A DNA stretch of 64,000 nucleotides from Rikenellaceae bacterium (GTDB taxonomy: Bacteria > Bacteroidota > Bacteroidia > Bacteroidales > Rikenellaceae), in contig SUZG01000005.1 in NCBI GenBank assembly GCA_015060015.1, forward strand, positions 1-64,000. The letters are read 5' to 3'. How positions within the stretch are numbered: the first letter of the stretch is position 1; every line of letters begins with the position of its first letter. A program made the translations under genes and the position numbers. The notes beneath the pieces were generated by a model. That model had not been told where the DNA came from. It saw only the letters and a program-made list of their open reading frames with translations, and searched no databases. Shown in pieces: positions 1 to 9,642 of the stretch.

Positions 1-90
1 GGTTTGACGGAGTAAAGTAAGCACTTTTATCCCATTCAGTAGAGCAAGGGAGGAAATTTTCCTCTCTGCTTACTGAAGTTATCTCAAACC
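1..90 (+). other. Folded 90-nt element (three-way junction) upstream of the S9 peptidase
   Basis: The ends pair exactly (GGTTTGA at 1-7 with TCAAACC at 84-90). Inside are a small hairpin (AAAGT 14-18 with ACTTT 23-27) and a long one (37-75) whose arms are CAGTA/TACTG plus the GGGAGGA tract against TTTCCTCTC. Together they make a three-way junction. There is no U-run after it, so it does not look like an ordinary terminator. It may be a leader, a small RNA or an inverted-repeat element. The window edge hides what lies to its left. I do not recognise the family. Confidence 0.4.
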
Positions 91-138
91 GATAATTCCG
101 TTGCATTTATTAGTTGAATTTGCGAAACATTAAATATT

Positions 139-2574
139 ATGAAGAAGTTTTTACTCCTCTCTCTCGCATTGTTCGCATTCGGCAGCGTAGCTTCTGCCGA
201 CAATCGCGAGACAACGACCCCTGCCAACCGCTATGAGCTGGCAGAGAGATTCACTGCAAGCAAGTTGCAGAATATGTTATTCTCAACCACCATCGACCCG
301 CACTACTTCAAGTCGGGCGAGAAGTTCTGGTACAGCTACAAGACCAGCACCGGCACGAAATGGTATGTTGTGGACCCCGCAACACGCAAGCGTGAGCCGC
401 TGTTCGACCACGTCAAGATGGCTTCGCAGTTGAGTGAGATTATGCACGACCCGTTTATTGCCGAGCAGTTGCCTATTCAGAATCTCGACGTAGCGGAAGA
501 TGGCAACACCTTCACTTTCGAGGTCAAATCATCGCAGGATGCCGTAGCCGAGAAGGGCAAGAAGGGTCGCCGCGAGAAGCAGATTTACTACTTCTCGTAT
601 GACTTCCAGACCAAGCAGCTCACACATCTTAAAGATAAGAAGAAGGAGACAAAGGAGTTGCGTTGGGCATCGGTTTCTCCCGACGGCAAGAGTGTTGTAT
701 ATGCCAAGGACCTCAACCTCTATCGTATGTCACGCGAGGACTACGAGAAGTTGAAGAAGGACGAGAAGGATACTACCGTTGTGGAGATTCAGATTACCAC
801 CGACGGCGTGAAGGACTTCGGCTACGGTCAGCCACACTCAATGCTCAATACCGACACACTCTGCAATGGCAAGCGTCGCGGCGTGTATGGCGTATGGTCG
901 CCCGACTCACGCTACTTCGCAACCATTCTGACAGACTCCCGCAAGGTTAAGGAGTTGTGGGTTATCGACGCTATTGCCGAGCCACGCCCCACACTCGAAT
1001 CTTACAGATATCAGATGCCGGGCGAGAAGGAGGCCCCACAATATCACCTCTACCTGTTTGATATGAGTGATAACTCTCGTAAGGAGATTCTCACTTCACG
1101 CTTCAAGGACCAGACTTTGTCGATTGCCCGCCGACCACGCGAGCATAAGCAGCGTCATATGTACGACCAGCCCAACATCTGGCTCGGCGACGAGAATCGT
1201 ATGTTCATCACTCGTTCAAGCCGCGACCTGCACCGCATAGATATCTGCTCTTACACCATTGGTCAGGATTCATTGCGACCAATCATTGAGGAACGCCTTA
1301 ACACCTATATCGAGGTGCGTCCCTTATCGGCCCTCGGCAATGGCAAGGAGCTGATTCAGTGGAGTGAGAGAGATGGCTGGGCACACCTCTACCTCTATGA
1401 CGACGAGGGAAACCTGAAGCGTCGCCTCACCGAAGGTGCTTGGCACGTTCATCAGATTGTAAAGGTTGATGAGAAGCGTCGCGTGGTGTATTTTACCGCT
1501 ATGGGCCGCGAGGAGGGCGAAAACCCCTACTACCAGCACTTCTACTCGGTAAGCCTCGACGGTGGTGCTGTCAAGTTGCTCGACAAGGGCGAGTTCTTCC
1601 ACTCTCCTACGATGGACGACTCGGCCCGCTACTTCGTGGATAACTACTCACGCGTTGATGCTATCCCCGAAACGGCTCTGTACGACTGCATGGGTAACAA
1701 ACTGATGGTTTTGGAGACAAGCGATTTCTCACAGTTGCTGGCTAATGGTTACAAGTTCCCCGAGCCCTTCAAGGTTAAGGCTGCCGACGGCGTTACCGAC
1801 CTCTATGGTGTGATGTACAAGCCTTTTGACTTCGACCCCGAGAAGAGTTACCCTATCGTCGATTATGTATATCCCGGCCCGCAGGTAGAGGCTACAACAT
1901 ACCCCTATACCCGTATGTCGGTACGCACCGACCGCCTTGCACAGGCCGGATTTATCGTAATCACCGTTGGTAATCGTGGCGGCCACCCCGACCGTTCAAA
2001 GTGGTATCACAACTATGGCTACGGCAACCTGCGTGACTATGGTTTGGCGGATCAGAAGGCCGCTATCGAGCAGCTCGCTGCACGCCACAGCTTCATTGAC
2101 ATCAATCGCGTAGGTATTCACGGGCACTCTGGCGGTGGCTTTATGTCAACGGCAGCCATACTGCAATACCCCGACTTCTTCAAGGCGGCTGTATCGTGTG
2201 CCGGCAACCACGACAACAAAATTTACAACCGCTGGTGGAGTGAGACTCACCACGGCGTGAAGGAGGAGGTAAACGAGAAGGGTGACACAACCTTTGTTTA
2301 CAAAATCAGCAGCAACCCCGAGATTGCAAAGCGTTTGAAGGGTCATCTGTTGCTCGTTCACGGCGAGATTGACAACAACGTACACCCGGGCAACTCTACA
2401 CGCGTAGTGAATGCTCTTATTCGTGCCAACAAGCGTTTCGATATGCTCTATCTGCCCACACAGCGACACGGCTTCGGTGATATGAACGAGTACTTCTACT
2501 GGCGATTGGTTGAACACTTCACCGACTATCTGATTGATGGTCGCCAGCGAGAGGTAGATATTCCACAACGATAA
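139..2574 (+). CDS. Secreted S9 family (DPP IV-like) peptidase
   Basis: An 811-residue serine peptidase of the prolyl oligopeptidase clan. It has a signal peptide (residues 1-20, ending ASA), an N-terminal beta-propeller region of the DPP IV type, and a C-terminal alpha/beta hydrolase domain from about residue 540. The catalytic triad is visible as Ser664 in GHSGGG, Asp745 in GEIDNN and His777 in QRHGFGD. The DWVYEEE motif that anchors the substrate N-terminus in true DPP IV, and which is present in the paralogue at 51178-53286, is not seen here, so its cleavage specificity may differ. It probably works in the periplasm on peptides. The GH2 gene follows after 22 bp, so the two are likely co-transcribed. 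Family is confident; specificity is not. Confidence 0.9.
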   Translation: MKKFLLLSLALFAFGSVASADNRETTTPANRYELAERFTASKLQNMLFSTTIDPHYFKSGEKFWYSYKTSTGTKWYVVDPATRKREPLFDHVKMASQLSEIMHDPFIAEQLPIQNLDVAEDGNTFTFEVKSSQDAVAEKGKKGRREKQIYYFSYDFQTKQLTHLKDKKKETKELRWASVSPDGKSVVYAKDLNLYRMSREDYEKLKKDEKDTTVVEIQITTDGVKDFGYGQPHSMLNTDTLCNGKRRGVYGVWSPDSRYFATILTDSRKVKELWVIDAIAEPRPTLESYRYQMPGEKEAPQYHLYLFDMSDNSRKEILTSRFKDQTLSIARRPREHKQRHMYDQPNIWLGDENRMFITRSSRDLHRIDICSYTIGQDSLRPIIEERLNTYIEVRPLSALGNGKELIQWSERDGWAHLYLYDDEGNLKRRLTEGAWHVHQIVKVDEKRRVVYFTAMGREEGENPYYQHFYSVSLDGGAVKLLDKGEFFHSPTMDDSARYFVDNYSRVDAIPETALYDCMGNKLMVLETSDFSQLLANGYKFPEPFKVKAADGVTDLYGVMYKPFDFDPEKSYPIVDYVYPGPQVEATTYPYTRMSVRTDRLAQAGFIVITVGNRGGHPDRSKWYHNYGYGNLRDYGLADQKAAIEQLAARHSFIDINRVGIHGHSGGGFMSTAAILQYPDFFKAAVSCAGNHDNKIYNRWWSETHHGVKEEVNEKGDTTFVYKISSNPEIAKRLKGHLLLVHGEIDNNVHPGNSTRVVNALIRANKRFDMLYLPTQRHGFGDMNEYFYWRLVEHFTDYLIDGRQREVDIPQR

Positions 2575-2596
2575 AATTCATTAAGTTTATATTTCG

Positions 2597-5440
2597 ATGA
2601 AGAAGACATTATTTATTACTATTGCAGCTCTCTCGACCACGCTGTTCAGTGCCTTTGGACAGGGTAACTTCGGCTTGGTCTTTCCACAGGCGGAGAGTAA
2701 TCTTCCAAAGTCAAAAGCTCCCGTTCCCGTATGCGAACGCAAGGCTTTTGTTATGCAACCGACCCATTTGGAGCCTACCGCCGACGGCAATCTTACGCTT
2801 ACCGGTGGCTGGCAGATGATTGAGGCTGCGACACTCGTAGAGAAGGATATTACGGTGTGGAACACCGCCGTTACCGACGGCTGGTATAACGCCACCGTGC
2901 CCGGCACTGTTCTCACCACCTTGGTTGAGCAGCAGGTATATCCCGACCCATATTACGGACTGAACAACCTCTACATACCCGAGACGTTGTGTCGTCAGGA
3001 GTGGTGGTATCGTATCTCGTTCCCCACACCCGACATCGCAGAGGGCGAGCTGCTCTCGCTGCTCTTCAACGGTATCAACTACAAAGCCGAGGTGTGGCTC
3101 AATCGCAAGCGTCTGGGCAATATTGCCGGAGCATTTACGCGTGCGGAGTTCGCCATAAATGACTGTCTGAACAACAATGGCGACAATATCCTCGCTGTGC
3201 GTATCATCCCGCCCCACAACCCCGGTATTCCTCACGAGCAGGAGTTCAACTCGGCAGGCCCCAACGGAGGAGCATTGTGCCTTGATGGCCCGACATTCAT
3301 CTCATCGGAGGGCTGGGACTGGATTCCGGGCATCCGAGACCGTAACATAGGTATATGGCAGGATGTTCAAATCATTCGTGCAGGTGCAATATCGCTTAAA
3401 GATCCACAGGTTATCACCGACCTGCCCTTGCCCGACACATCAAAGGCCGACATCACTATCTCTACACTCGTTGAAAACAGGTCAAAAGCGGCAGCAAAGG
3501 CGACTATCAAGGGCTCTATCGGTGATATCAGGTTCGCAAAGGAGCTTACACTGGCTGCCGGCGAGAAGATTGAGGTGGAGTTCTCACCCGAAGAGTTTCC
3601 ACAGCTGACAATGCAGAACCCCAAACTTTGGTGGCCCAACGGCTATGGCGAGCAAAATCTCTATAATCTGACGCTTACGGTTGAGCAGAATGGCACAAAG
3701 ACCGAGCAGAAGAGTGTTCGCTTTGGCGTGCGAGAGCTCACTTATGAGCTTATGGCACGCAACGACAGCCGCGAGCATATCCGCTTCCGTTATAGCCCCA
3801 CCGACATCAGCGACAATGGCAAGGTGTTGCTCAATTATCGCAAGCGTATCACGCCAGCAAACGGCAAGTTCGGTCCTACGGTGATTCCAGCTCTGCATAA
3901 AGAGATGGAGCAGTATGTGGAGAGATTGCCCGACAGCGAAAACCCATATCTCGTGATATGTGTCAATGGAGTCAAGATATTCTGCAAGGGCGGTAACTGG
4001 GGTATGGACGATGGTATGAAGCGTGTCAGCAGAGAACGCCTGGAGCCATATTTCCGTCTGCACAAGGAGATGAACTTCACGATGATTCGCAACTGGACAG
4101 GCGAATCAACCGAGGAGGAGTTCTATTCGCTATGCGATGAGTATGGTCTGCTTGTATGGAACGATTTTTCAATCTCGACAGGCGACTACAACCTCAACCC
4201 TATCGATGCAAACCTCTTCCTTGCGAATGCTCGCGAGATTGTACGCCGCTATCGCAACCACCCCTCTATTGCTATATGGTGTCCGCGTAACGAGGGCTAT
4301 GCACCCGACTATCTGGAGGACGGATTTCAGGATATCATACTCAACGAGGATGGCACACGCCACTATCACGGCAACTCTCGTCTGATGAATCTCTGTCAGA
4401 GTGGCCCTTGGGGTTATTTTGACAAATATCAGGAGTTTGCAACGGGTAAGGCCGAGGGCTTCTCTACCGAGTTGGGAGCCCCCTCAATGCCTACGGCAGA
4501 GACCCTGCGTAAGTTCATCGCACCCGAAGATTTGTGGCCCATTGGCGATGTGTATTACTATCACGACCTGCACCAGAACATTCACGGCTGGCAGACCTAT
4601 ATGCAGCACATCAACTTCCTGGGTGATGCTCCCTGTCAGACTATTGACGAGTTCTGCGACCGTGCACAATATCTCAACTATGAGATTTACCGCAATATGT
4701 TTGAGAGCTGGAACCACAAGATGTGGAACCATACAAGCGGACTGCTGCTCTGGATGACCCATCCGGCATGGCCCAGCGTAATCTGGCAGACATACACCTA
4801 CGACTACGAGACGCCCGCCGCATACTTTGCCTCTCGCAAGGCGTGCGAGCCTACCCACATACAGTGGAACGCTACGAGCAAGAAGTTGCAGGTGGTAAAT
4901 GCCTCTCGCGAGGAGTATAAGCAGGCCGTAGCCCTCGCTACGATATACAATGCCGACGGCAAGGCTATCAGCAAGCACCGCCTGTCGGTGGATGTGGTGG
5001 CAAACTGCACTACGGAGTGTGCTGAAATAAGTTTACCGGCATCGGCAAAGGGTCTTACGCTGGTACGCTTGCAGCTCTGTGACAAAAAGGGCAAGAAGAT
5101 TTCGGAGAACGACTATTGGATAGATGCGACCAATCCGACCGTCTATTCATCATTGGATCCGATTGGCAAGGCAGCCATCTCATGGCGTGTGATAAGCAAG
5201 CAGACCAACGCAGCGGCAACCACTCTTACGGTGGAGGTACGCAACAAGTCGAAGCGTATCGCCCTGAACATAAAATCGAATGTGCGTGAGGCCGACAGCA
5301 ACGAGGCTATCCTCCCTGCATACGCATCGGACGGATATTTCCACTTGTTACCCGGCGAAAAACGCAACCTGACTATTGAGGTACCGGCAACAGTCGCCCA
5401 GCCCAATATGAGGGTGGATTTCTCAGGATTCAATCTGTAA
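2597..5440 (+). CDS. Glycoside hydrolase family 2 (exo-beta-glucosaminidase / beta-mannosidase-like)
   Basis: A 947-residue secreted enzyme with a signal peptide at residues 1-22. The order is the GH2 jelly-roll sugar-binding domain, an immunoglobulin-like domain, and a TIM barrel starting near residue 440. The acid/base is probably Glu566 in PRNEGY and the nucleophile Glu625 in FSTELGAP; a long insertion and a further beta-sandwich region follow. The overall pattern resembles the exo-beta-D-glucosaminidase and mannosylglycoprotein endo-beta-mannosidase branch rather than beta-galactosidase. It would release sugars from the non-reducing end in the periplasm. It lies 22 bp behind the S9 peptidase, which suggests joint use of glycoprotein-derived material. 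The substrate is not settled by sequence. Confidence 0.85.
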   Translation: MKKTLFITIAALSTTLFSAFGQGNFGLVFPQAESNLPKSKAPVPVCERKAFVMQPTHLEPTADGNLTLTGGWQMIEAATLVEKDITVWNTAVTDGWYNATVPGTVLTTLVEQQVYPDPYYGLNNLYIPETLCRQEWWYRISFPTPDIAEGELLSLLFNGINYKAEVWLNRKRLGNIAGAFTRAEFAINDCLNNNGDNILAVRIIPPHNPGIPHEQEFNSAGPNGGALCLDGPTFISSEGWDWIPGIRDRNIGIWQDVQIIRAGAISLKDPQVITDLPLPDTSKADITISTLVENRSKAAAKATIKGSIGDIRFAKELTLAAGEKIEVEFSPEEFPQLTMQNPKLWWPNGYGEQNLYNLTLTVEQNGTKTEQKSVRFGVRELTYELMARNDSREHIRFRYSPTDISDNGKVLLNYRKRITPANGKFGPTVIPALHKEMEQYVERLPDSENPYLVICVNGVKIFCKGGNWGMDDGMKRVSRERLEPYFRLHKEMNFTMIRNWTGESTEEEFYSLCDEYGLLVWNDFSISTGDYNLNPIDANLFLANAREIVRRYRNHPSIAIWCPRNEGYAPDYLEDGFQDIILNEDGTRHYHGNSRLMNLCQSGPWGYFDKYQEFATGKAEGFSTELGAPSMPTAETLRKFIAPEDLWPIGDVYYYHDLHQNIHGWQTYMQHINFLGDAPCQTIDEFCDRAQYLNYEIYRNMFESWNHKMWNHTSGLLLWMTHPAWPSVIWQTYTYDYETPAAYFASRKACEPTHIQWNATSKKLQVVNASREEYKQAVALATIYNADGKAISKHRLSVDVVANCTTECAEISLPASAKGLTLVRLQLCDKKGKKISENDYWIDATNPTVYSSLDPIGKAAISWRVISKQTNAAATTLTVEVRNKSKRIALNIKSNVREADSNEAILPAYASDGYFHLLPGEKRNLTIEVPATVAQPNMRVDFSGFNL

Positions 5441-5460
5441 GATACTACATAAGACAACAG

Positions 5461-5490
5461 AAAAAGCCTGCCAAATGTTGGCAGGCTTTT
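5461..5490. terminator. Bidirectional rho-independent terminator
   Basis: A 13-bp perfect stem (5462-5474 with 5478-5490, core GCCTGCCAA) closes on a 3-nt loop. It is flanked by an A-run and a T-run and sits between the convergent GH2 and OmpA-family genes, so it can stop transcripts from both sides. Confidence 0.9.
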
Positions 5491-5522
5491 ATGTTTAGAT
5501 ATTGTAATACAACTATCACTCC

Positions 5523-6704
5523 CTACTCCACAATCACTACGCGATTGGTATTGTTTACAGGGAATATTGAGTCTGTTGAGCCTACACCCTTCCACGAAAG
5601 TCTCTCCTTACTTACGCCGTGATTAACCAAATAATCATAGACGCACTTTGCTCTCTCTTCTGACAATGTCTGATTATACTGCGGAGTACCTGTGTCGGCA
5701 TCGGCGTGGCCGATAATCGTAAATTTGGTTGCATCGGGCGACTCCTTTATAGCCTCACCCACCAACTGCAACGTAGCCTTTGCCTGCTCCGACAACTCTG
5801 CACTATTGATTGTAAAGAAGACCGCCGACGAGGTGATGATGCTGTTATTGGTGTGGATATGCTCCTCACGCACAAGTTCGGTACGCAACTCCTTGTTCTC
5901 GGCAACAGCCTTATTTGTAGCCGACTGCTGTGCAGCTAACTGGTCGGCCAAAACCTTCTCGTTCTGCAACGACTCCGCCAAGCTTACCTCCAGCACTGCA
6001 ATAGCAGCGAGGTAACCATCAACATCGGTCTGCGAGTATGCCAACTCCCAATTTCGTTTATTGAAACGATAGGTCAATCCGAGGGTCGCTGTATAGATCT
6101 GGCCCACGCGACCTGAATTGGCCTTCACGGCCTTAGGCATATCTCCTCCGGGGGTAAAGATGGTCTTCATCTCCAAATTGATGTCAAAAGCCTCACTCAC
6201 GCGGAAGGTGTGATTCATACCGGCATTCATCGCAAAACCCGCCGAGCCATCATCGCCCATATCGACGATATTTACACCCATACCGCCAAAAATCTTGGCA
6301 TAATAGACCCTGTCTTCGCGGTAGCCGCCTATCCAATTCGAGAGGTTGATGATACCGTCGAAGTGCGGCATCATCCAATAGCTGTCGAACTTGTCGTGAG
6401 CCTTATTCGACATATTCAGCTCACCTCCGCTTGCCTGCAATCGCATACCTACGATGGGGTTAAACCACTTGGTAGCTGTAATCTCGGCCATCCAGCCGAT
6501 ATTATCACCGAACTTACCTTGCTTACCACCCCACTTATTCCACGCCGTATAGGTAGCACCACCACCTACCGTCAGCTCCATATTCGACCAAAAGCCGTTG
6601 TTGTAGTAGCCTTTCCAGCGAAGGCCCTCTGCCGACATCTCCTGAGCCGATAGACTACTTACAGAGAGTGTCAAAATTGCAAAAAAGAGTAAATTTCTTT
6701 TCAT
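5523..6704 (-). CDS. OmpA-family outer membrane protein
   Basis: A 393-residue protein with a signal peptide (residues 1-20, ending SLSAQ), an N-terminal beta-barrel domain of roughly 200 residues ending in a typical barrel strand (LGLTYRF), a short coiled-coil linker, and a C-terminal OmpA/MotB peptidoglycan-binding domain. In that last domain the FTINSAELS strand, IIGHADADTGTPQYN, LSEERA and the final NRVVIVE strand are recognisable. Its role is to tie the outer membrane to the peptidoglycan. It stands alone on the minus strand and ends at the shared terminator with the GH2 gene. Confidence 0.88.
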   Translation of the reverse strand: MKRNLLFFAILTLSVSSLSAQEMSAEGLRWKGYYNNGFWSNMELTVGGGATYTAWNKWGGKQGKFGDNIGWMAEITATKWFNPIVGMRLQASGGELNMSNKAHDKFDSYWMMPHFDGIINLSNWIGGYREDRVYYAKIFGGMGVNIVDMGDDGSAGFAMNAGMNHTFRVSEAFDINLEMKTIFTPGGDMPKAVKANSGRVGQIYTATLGLTYRFNKRNWELAYSQTDVDGYLAAIAVLEVSLAESLQNEKVLADQLAAQQSATNKAVAENKELRTELVREEHIHTNNSIITSSAVFFTINSAELSEQAKATLQLVGEAIKESPDATKFTIIGHADADTGTPQYNQTLSEERAKCVYDYLVNHGVSKERLSWKGVGSTDSIFPVNNTNRVVIVE

Positions 6705-6798
6705 AATCCAAATAAGGTTACTTTATAATTGTGAATGAATAAACCCGTTGCACCTGACTCCGAGTAAATCTCTCCTCTTCCTTTGCAAATAGTACGCC

Positions 6799-6839
6799 AA
6801 AAAAAATACACCCCCGACTCATTCAGAGCCGAGGGTGTG
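6799..6839 (-). terminator. Terminator of the ribonucleotide reductase gene
   Basis: On the minus strand a GC-rich hairpin (ACACCC...GGGTGT with GACTC/GAGTC arms) is followed by TATTTTTTTT. It lies 20-60 nt after the reductase stop codon. Confidence 0.85.
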
Positions 6840-6860
6840 GCTAATACCTTTCAAAAACTA

Positions 6861-9407
6861 TTAACCGCATTTAGAATATCCGCAAGACATACAGGTCAGG
6901 CAACCATTCTGGTAAGCCATATCCTCCTGTCCACACTGCGGGCACTTGCCCTTTGACTTTGTGCCATCGGCAATATATTGTTTGAGTGCTCGCTGCACAC
7001 CATTCTTCCATGTATTGATACTCTCGCTATTAAGATGCAGACCGTCAATCAAATGCACCACCTTGTCGATAGGCATTCCGTGACGCAACACGCCCGAAAT
7101 AAGCTTGGCATAGTTCCAGAACTCCTCGTCAAACAAACGCGAGATACCACCGATTGTGTTGGTATAACCATAGCGGTCCACATACTGGAAGTCGTAACGC
7201 TTTGTGCCGTCCTCCTCGCGAACCTGAATGATGCAACCCTTGGTAACCTTGCGGGGGATATACATAGCATCCTCCTCAATCTTACCTGTAAAAATCTCAT
7301 AAGGACGACCATTCTGAATACCCACAAACGCAATCCAATCCTCCGCACCGTTCTTGAAACGAACGATATCGGCAGGGATAGATGTAGGACGCTTGCGAGA
7401 GTTATCCACCACATTGTCGCACTTCTTGTCGGCCTTCTTCTTCGCATCGAGCAACACACCGTCACGGCAACCGTCACGATATACTGTTACGCCCTTACAA
7501 CCACACTCCCAAGCGGTCTTATATACCTCGGCAACCAACTGCTCCGACACCTCATTCGGAAGGTTTACGGTTACAGAGATTGAGTGATCCACCCACTTCT
7601 GAATAGCACCCTGCATACGCACCTTGGCAACCCAGTCGATATCGTTTGCCGTAGCACCATAGTAAGGCGATGCCTTCAACCACTCGTTAAGCTCCTCGTC
7701 GGGAATGGTCTGCAAGCGTGAAGTATCGTAGCCATTCTGCTCCAACCACTTGACAAACTGGTGGTGATATACATAATACTCCTCGAACTTTTCGCCCATC
7801 TCATCCACGAAATCGGCAGTCTTGCCCTTGTCCGATGGATTAATCTTGCGACGACGCTTATATACGGGACGGAACACTGGCTCGATACCCGATGTTGTCT
7901 GCGACATAAGCGATGTAGTACCCGTAGGAGCAATCGTAAGCATTGCAATATTACGGCGGCCATACTTCGCCATCTCCTCATAGAGTGCAGGATCAGCCTC
8001 CTTGATACGCTGAATCATAGGATTATTTGCCTCGCGAGCAGCGTCATAGATAGGGAACGCACCACGTTCCTGTGCCATCTTTGTAGAGGCACGATAAGCC
8101 TCAACAGCCAATGTGCGGTGCACATTAACAGCAAAATCGATAGCCTCGTCAGAGCCATAACGCAAGCCCAAAGCGGCCAGCATATCGCCCTCGGCAGTGA
8201 TACCCAAACCGGTACGACGGCCACGCAATGCCATATCCTTAATCTTCACCCACAGGTCATACTCCACGCGGCGGATATCATCCTCCTCGGGGTCAGCGGC
8301 TACCTTATTTATAATAAGCTCAACCTTCTCCAGCTCCAAGTCGATGATGTCGTCCATCATACGCATAGCCTTGCCAACGTGCTGCTTGAAGAGGTCGAAA
8401 TTGAACTTCGCATTCGCCTTGAAAGGATTCTCTACATAGCTCAACAGGTTGATAGCCAGCAAACGGCAACTATCGTAAGGGCAGAGAGGAATCTCGCCGC
8501 AGGGGTTTGTCGATACGGTAGTAAAGCCCAAATCGGCATAGCAATCGGGCACACTCTCGCGGATGATTGTATCCCAGAACAATACACCCGGCTCGGCTGA
8601 CTGCCAAGCATTGTGGATAATCTTCTCCCACAACTTCTTGGCGTTGATTTCGGTCTTGATGCGTGGGTTATCCGAATGGATGGGGAACTGCTGTGAATAG
8701 GGAGTACCCGCCATTGCAGCACGCATAAACTCGTCATCAATCTTGATTGAGACGTTAGCTCCCGTAACCTTACCCGACTGTGTCTTGGCATCGATAAATC
8801 TCTCTGCATCGGGGTGCTTGATTGAAAGCGAAAGCATCAACGCACCACGACGGCCATCCTGTGCTACCTCGCGGGTAGAGTTCGAATAACGTTCCATAAA
8901 AGGTACGATACCCGTTGATGTAAGAGCCGAATTCAATACAGGAGTACCCGCAGGACGCAACTCCGAGAGGTCGTGACCTACACCGCCGCGACGCTTCATC
9001 AACTGCACCTGTTCCTCATCCATACGGAAGATACCGCCATAAGAGTCGGCGTGCTTGCGGTTACCGATAACAAAGCAGTTTGACAGAGATGCCACCTGCA
9101 AGTTGTTGCCGATACCGGTCATAGGGCCACCCTGTGGAATAATATAACGGAAATGGTCAAGCAACGAGAACACCTCTTCCTTGCTCATCGGGTTGGGGTA
9201 TTTGTTCTCGATGCGTTCAATCTCGGCCGCAATACGGTTGTGCATATCCACAGGAGAACTCTCGTAGATATGGCCGAAAGAGTCTTTCAACGCATATTTG
9301 CTCACCCACACGGTTGCAGCGAGGTCGTCGCCGCCGAAGTACTCTTTCGATGCCGCTACGGCATCGTTATAACTCACTTCGGTAAGTGATTTTTGGTTTT
9401 TTGACAT
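6861..9407 (-). CDS. nrdJ: Adenosylcobalamin-dependent (class II) ribonucleoside-diphosphate reductase
   Basis: An 848-residue class II reductase that makes deoxyribonucleotides using vitamin B12, independently of oxygen. The glycyl/thiyl-type barrel carries STNPCGEIPL with the active-site cysteine, the preceding NLQVASLSNCF segment, and the TIAPTGTTS loop. A C-terminal zinc-ribbon-like cysteine cluster (CPQCGQ, CMSCGYSKCG) supplies the shuttle cysteines. Length fits the NrdJ family. A weaker promoter (GACCTTTG at 9472-9479 with TTTG at 9496-9499, minus strand) lies 65 nt upstream. No cobalamin riboswitch is visible in the leader. It ties DNA synthesis to B12 supply. Confidence 0.96.
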   Translation of the reverse strand: MSKNQKSLTEVSYNDAVAASKEYFGGDDLAATVWVSKYALKDSFGHIYESSPVDMHNRIAAEIERIENKYPNPMSKEEVFSLLDHFRYIIPQGGPMTGIGNNLQVASLSNCFVIGNRKHADSYGGIFRMDEEQVQLMKRRGGVGHDLSELRPAGTPVLNSALTSTGIVPFMERYSNSTREVAQDGRRGALMLSLSIKHPDAERFIDAKTQSGKVTGANVSIKIDDEFMRAAMAGTPYSQQFPIHSDNPRIKTEINAKKLWEKIIHNAWQSAEPGVLFWDTIIRESVPDCYADLGFTTVSTNPCGEIPLCPYDSCRLLAINLLSYVENPFKANAKFNFDLFKQHVGKAMRMMDDIIDLELEKVELIINKVAADPEEDDIRRVEYDLWVKIKDMALRGRRTGLGITAEGDMLAALGLRYGSDEAIDFAVNVHRTLAVEAYRASTKMAQERGAFPIYDAAREANNPMIQRIKEADPALYEEMAKYGRRNIAMLTIAPTGTTSLMSQTTSGIEPVFRPVYKRRRKINPSDKGKTADFVDEMGEKFEEYYVYHHQFVKWLEQNGYDTSRLQTIPDEELNEWLKASPYYGATANDIDWVAKVRMQGAIQKWVDHSISVTVNLPNEVSEQLVAEVYKTAWECGCKGVTVYRDGCRDGVLLDAKKKADKKCDNVVDNSRKRPTSIPADIVRFKNGAEDWIAFVGIQNGRPYEIFTGKIEEDAMYIPRKVTKGCIIQVREEDGTKRYDFQYVDRYGYTNTIGGISRLFDEEFWNYAKLISGVLRHGMPIDKVVHLIDGLHLNSESINTWKNGVQRALKQYIADGTKSKGKCPQCGQEDMAYQNGCLTCMSCGYSKCG

Positions 9408-9543
9408 ATTTTTTATCTATTTTTTTTGAATATTTCCTATATCTATCCATTAGGGGCGGAAGAGACCATTACAAAGGTCCGAAAAAATAGAGCCACAAAA
9501 AACAAGGCCCTATATAATTTTTCGACAAGTTATTTACAAAAAC

Positions 9544-9579
9544 AAAAAATCTGCGTCGTATCAACATACAACGCAGATT
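9544..9579 (-). terminator. Terminator after the lipoprotein gene
   Basis: A hairpin with AATCTGCGT/ACGCAGATT outer arms and a GTAT/ATAC inner stem. On the minus strand it is followed by a T-run, and it lies about 65 nt past the stop of the lipoprotein at 9643. Confidence 0.85.
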
Positions 9580-9642
9580 AGAATTTTCGGGCTGAAAAAT
9601 TTTGATTTCAGGCCTTTTCGGAAGAGCTATTTCACTCCATAA

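Noticed and set aside
9408..9642. Possible cobalamin riboswitch upstream of the B12-dependent reductase
   Set aside because: None of the conserved B12-box blocks could be found on the minus strand of this leader; the only clear structure is the terminator of the preceding gene.
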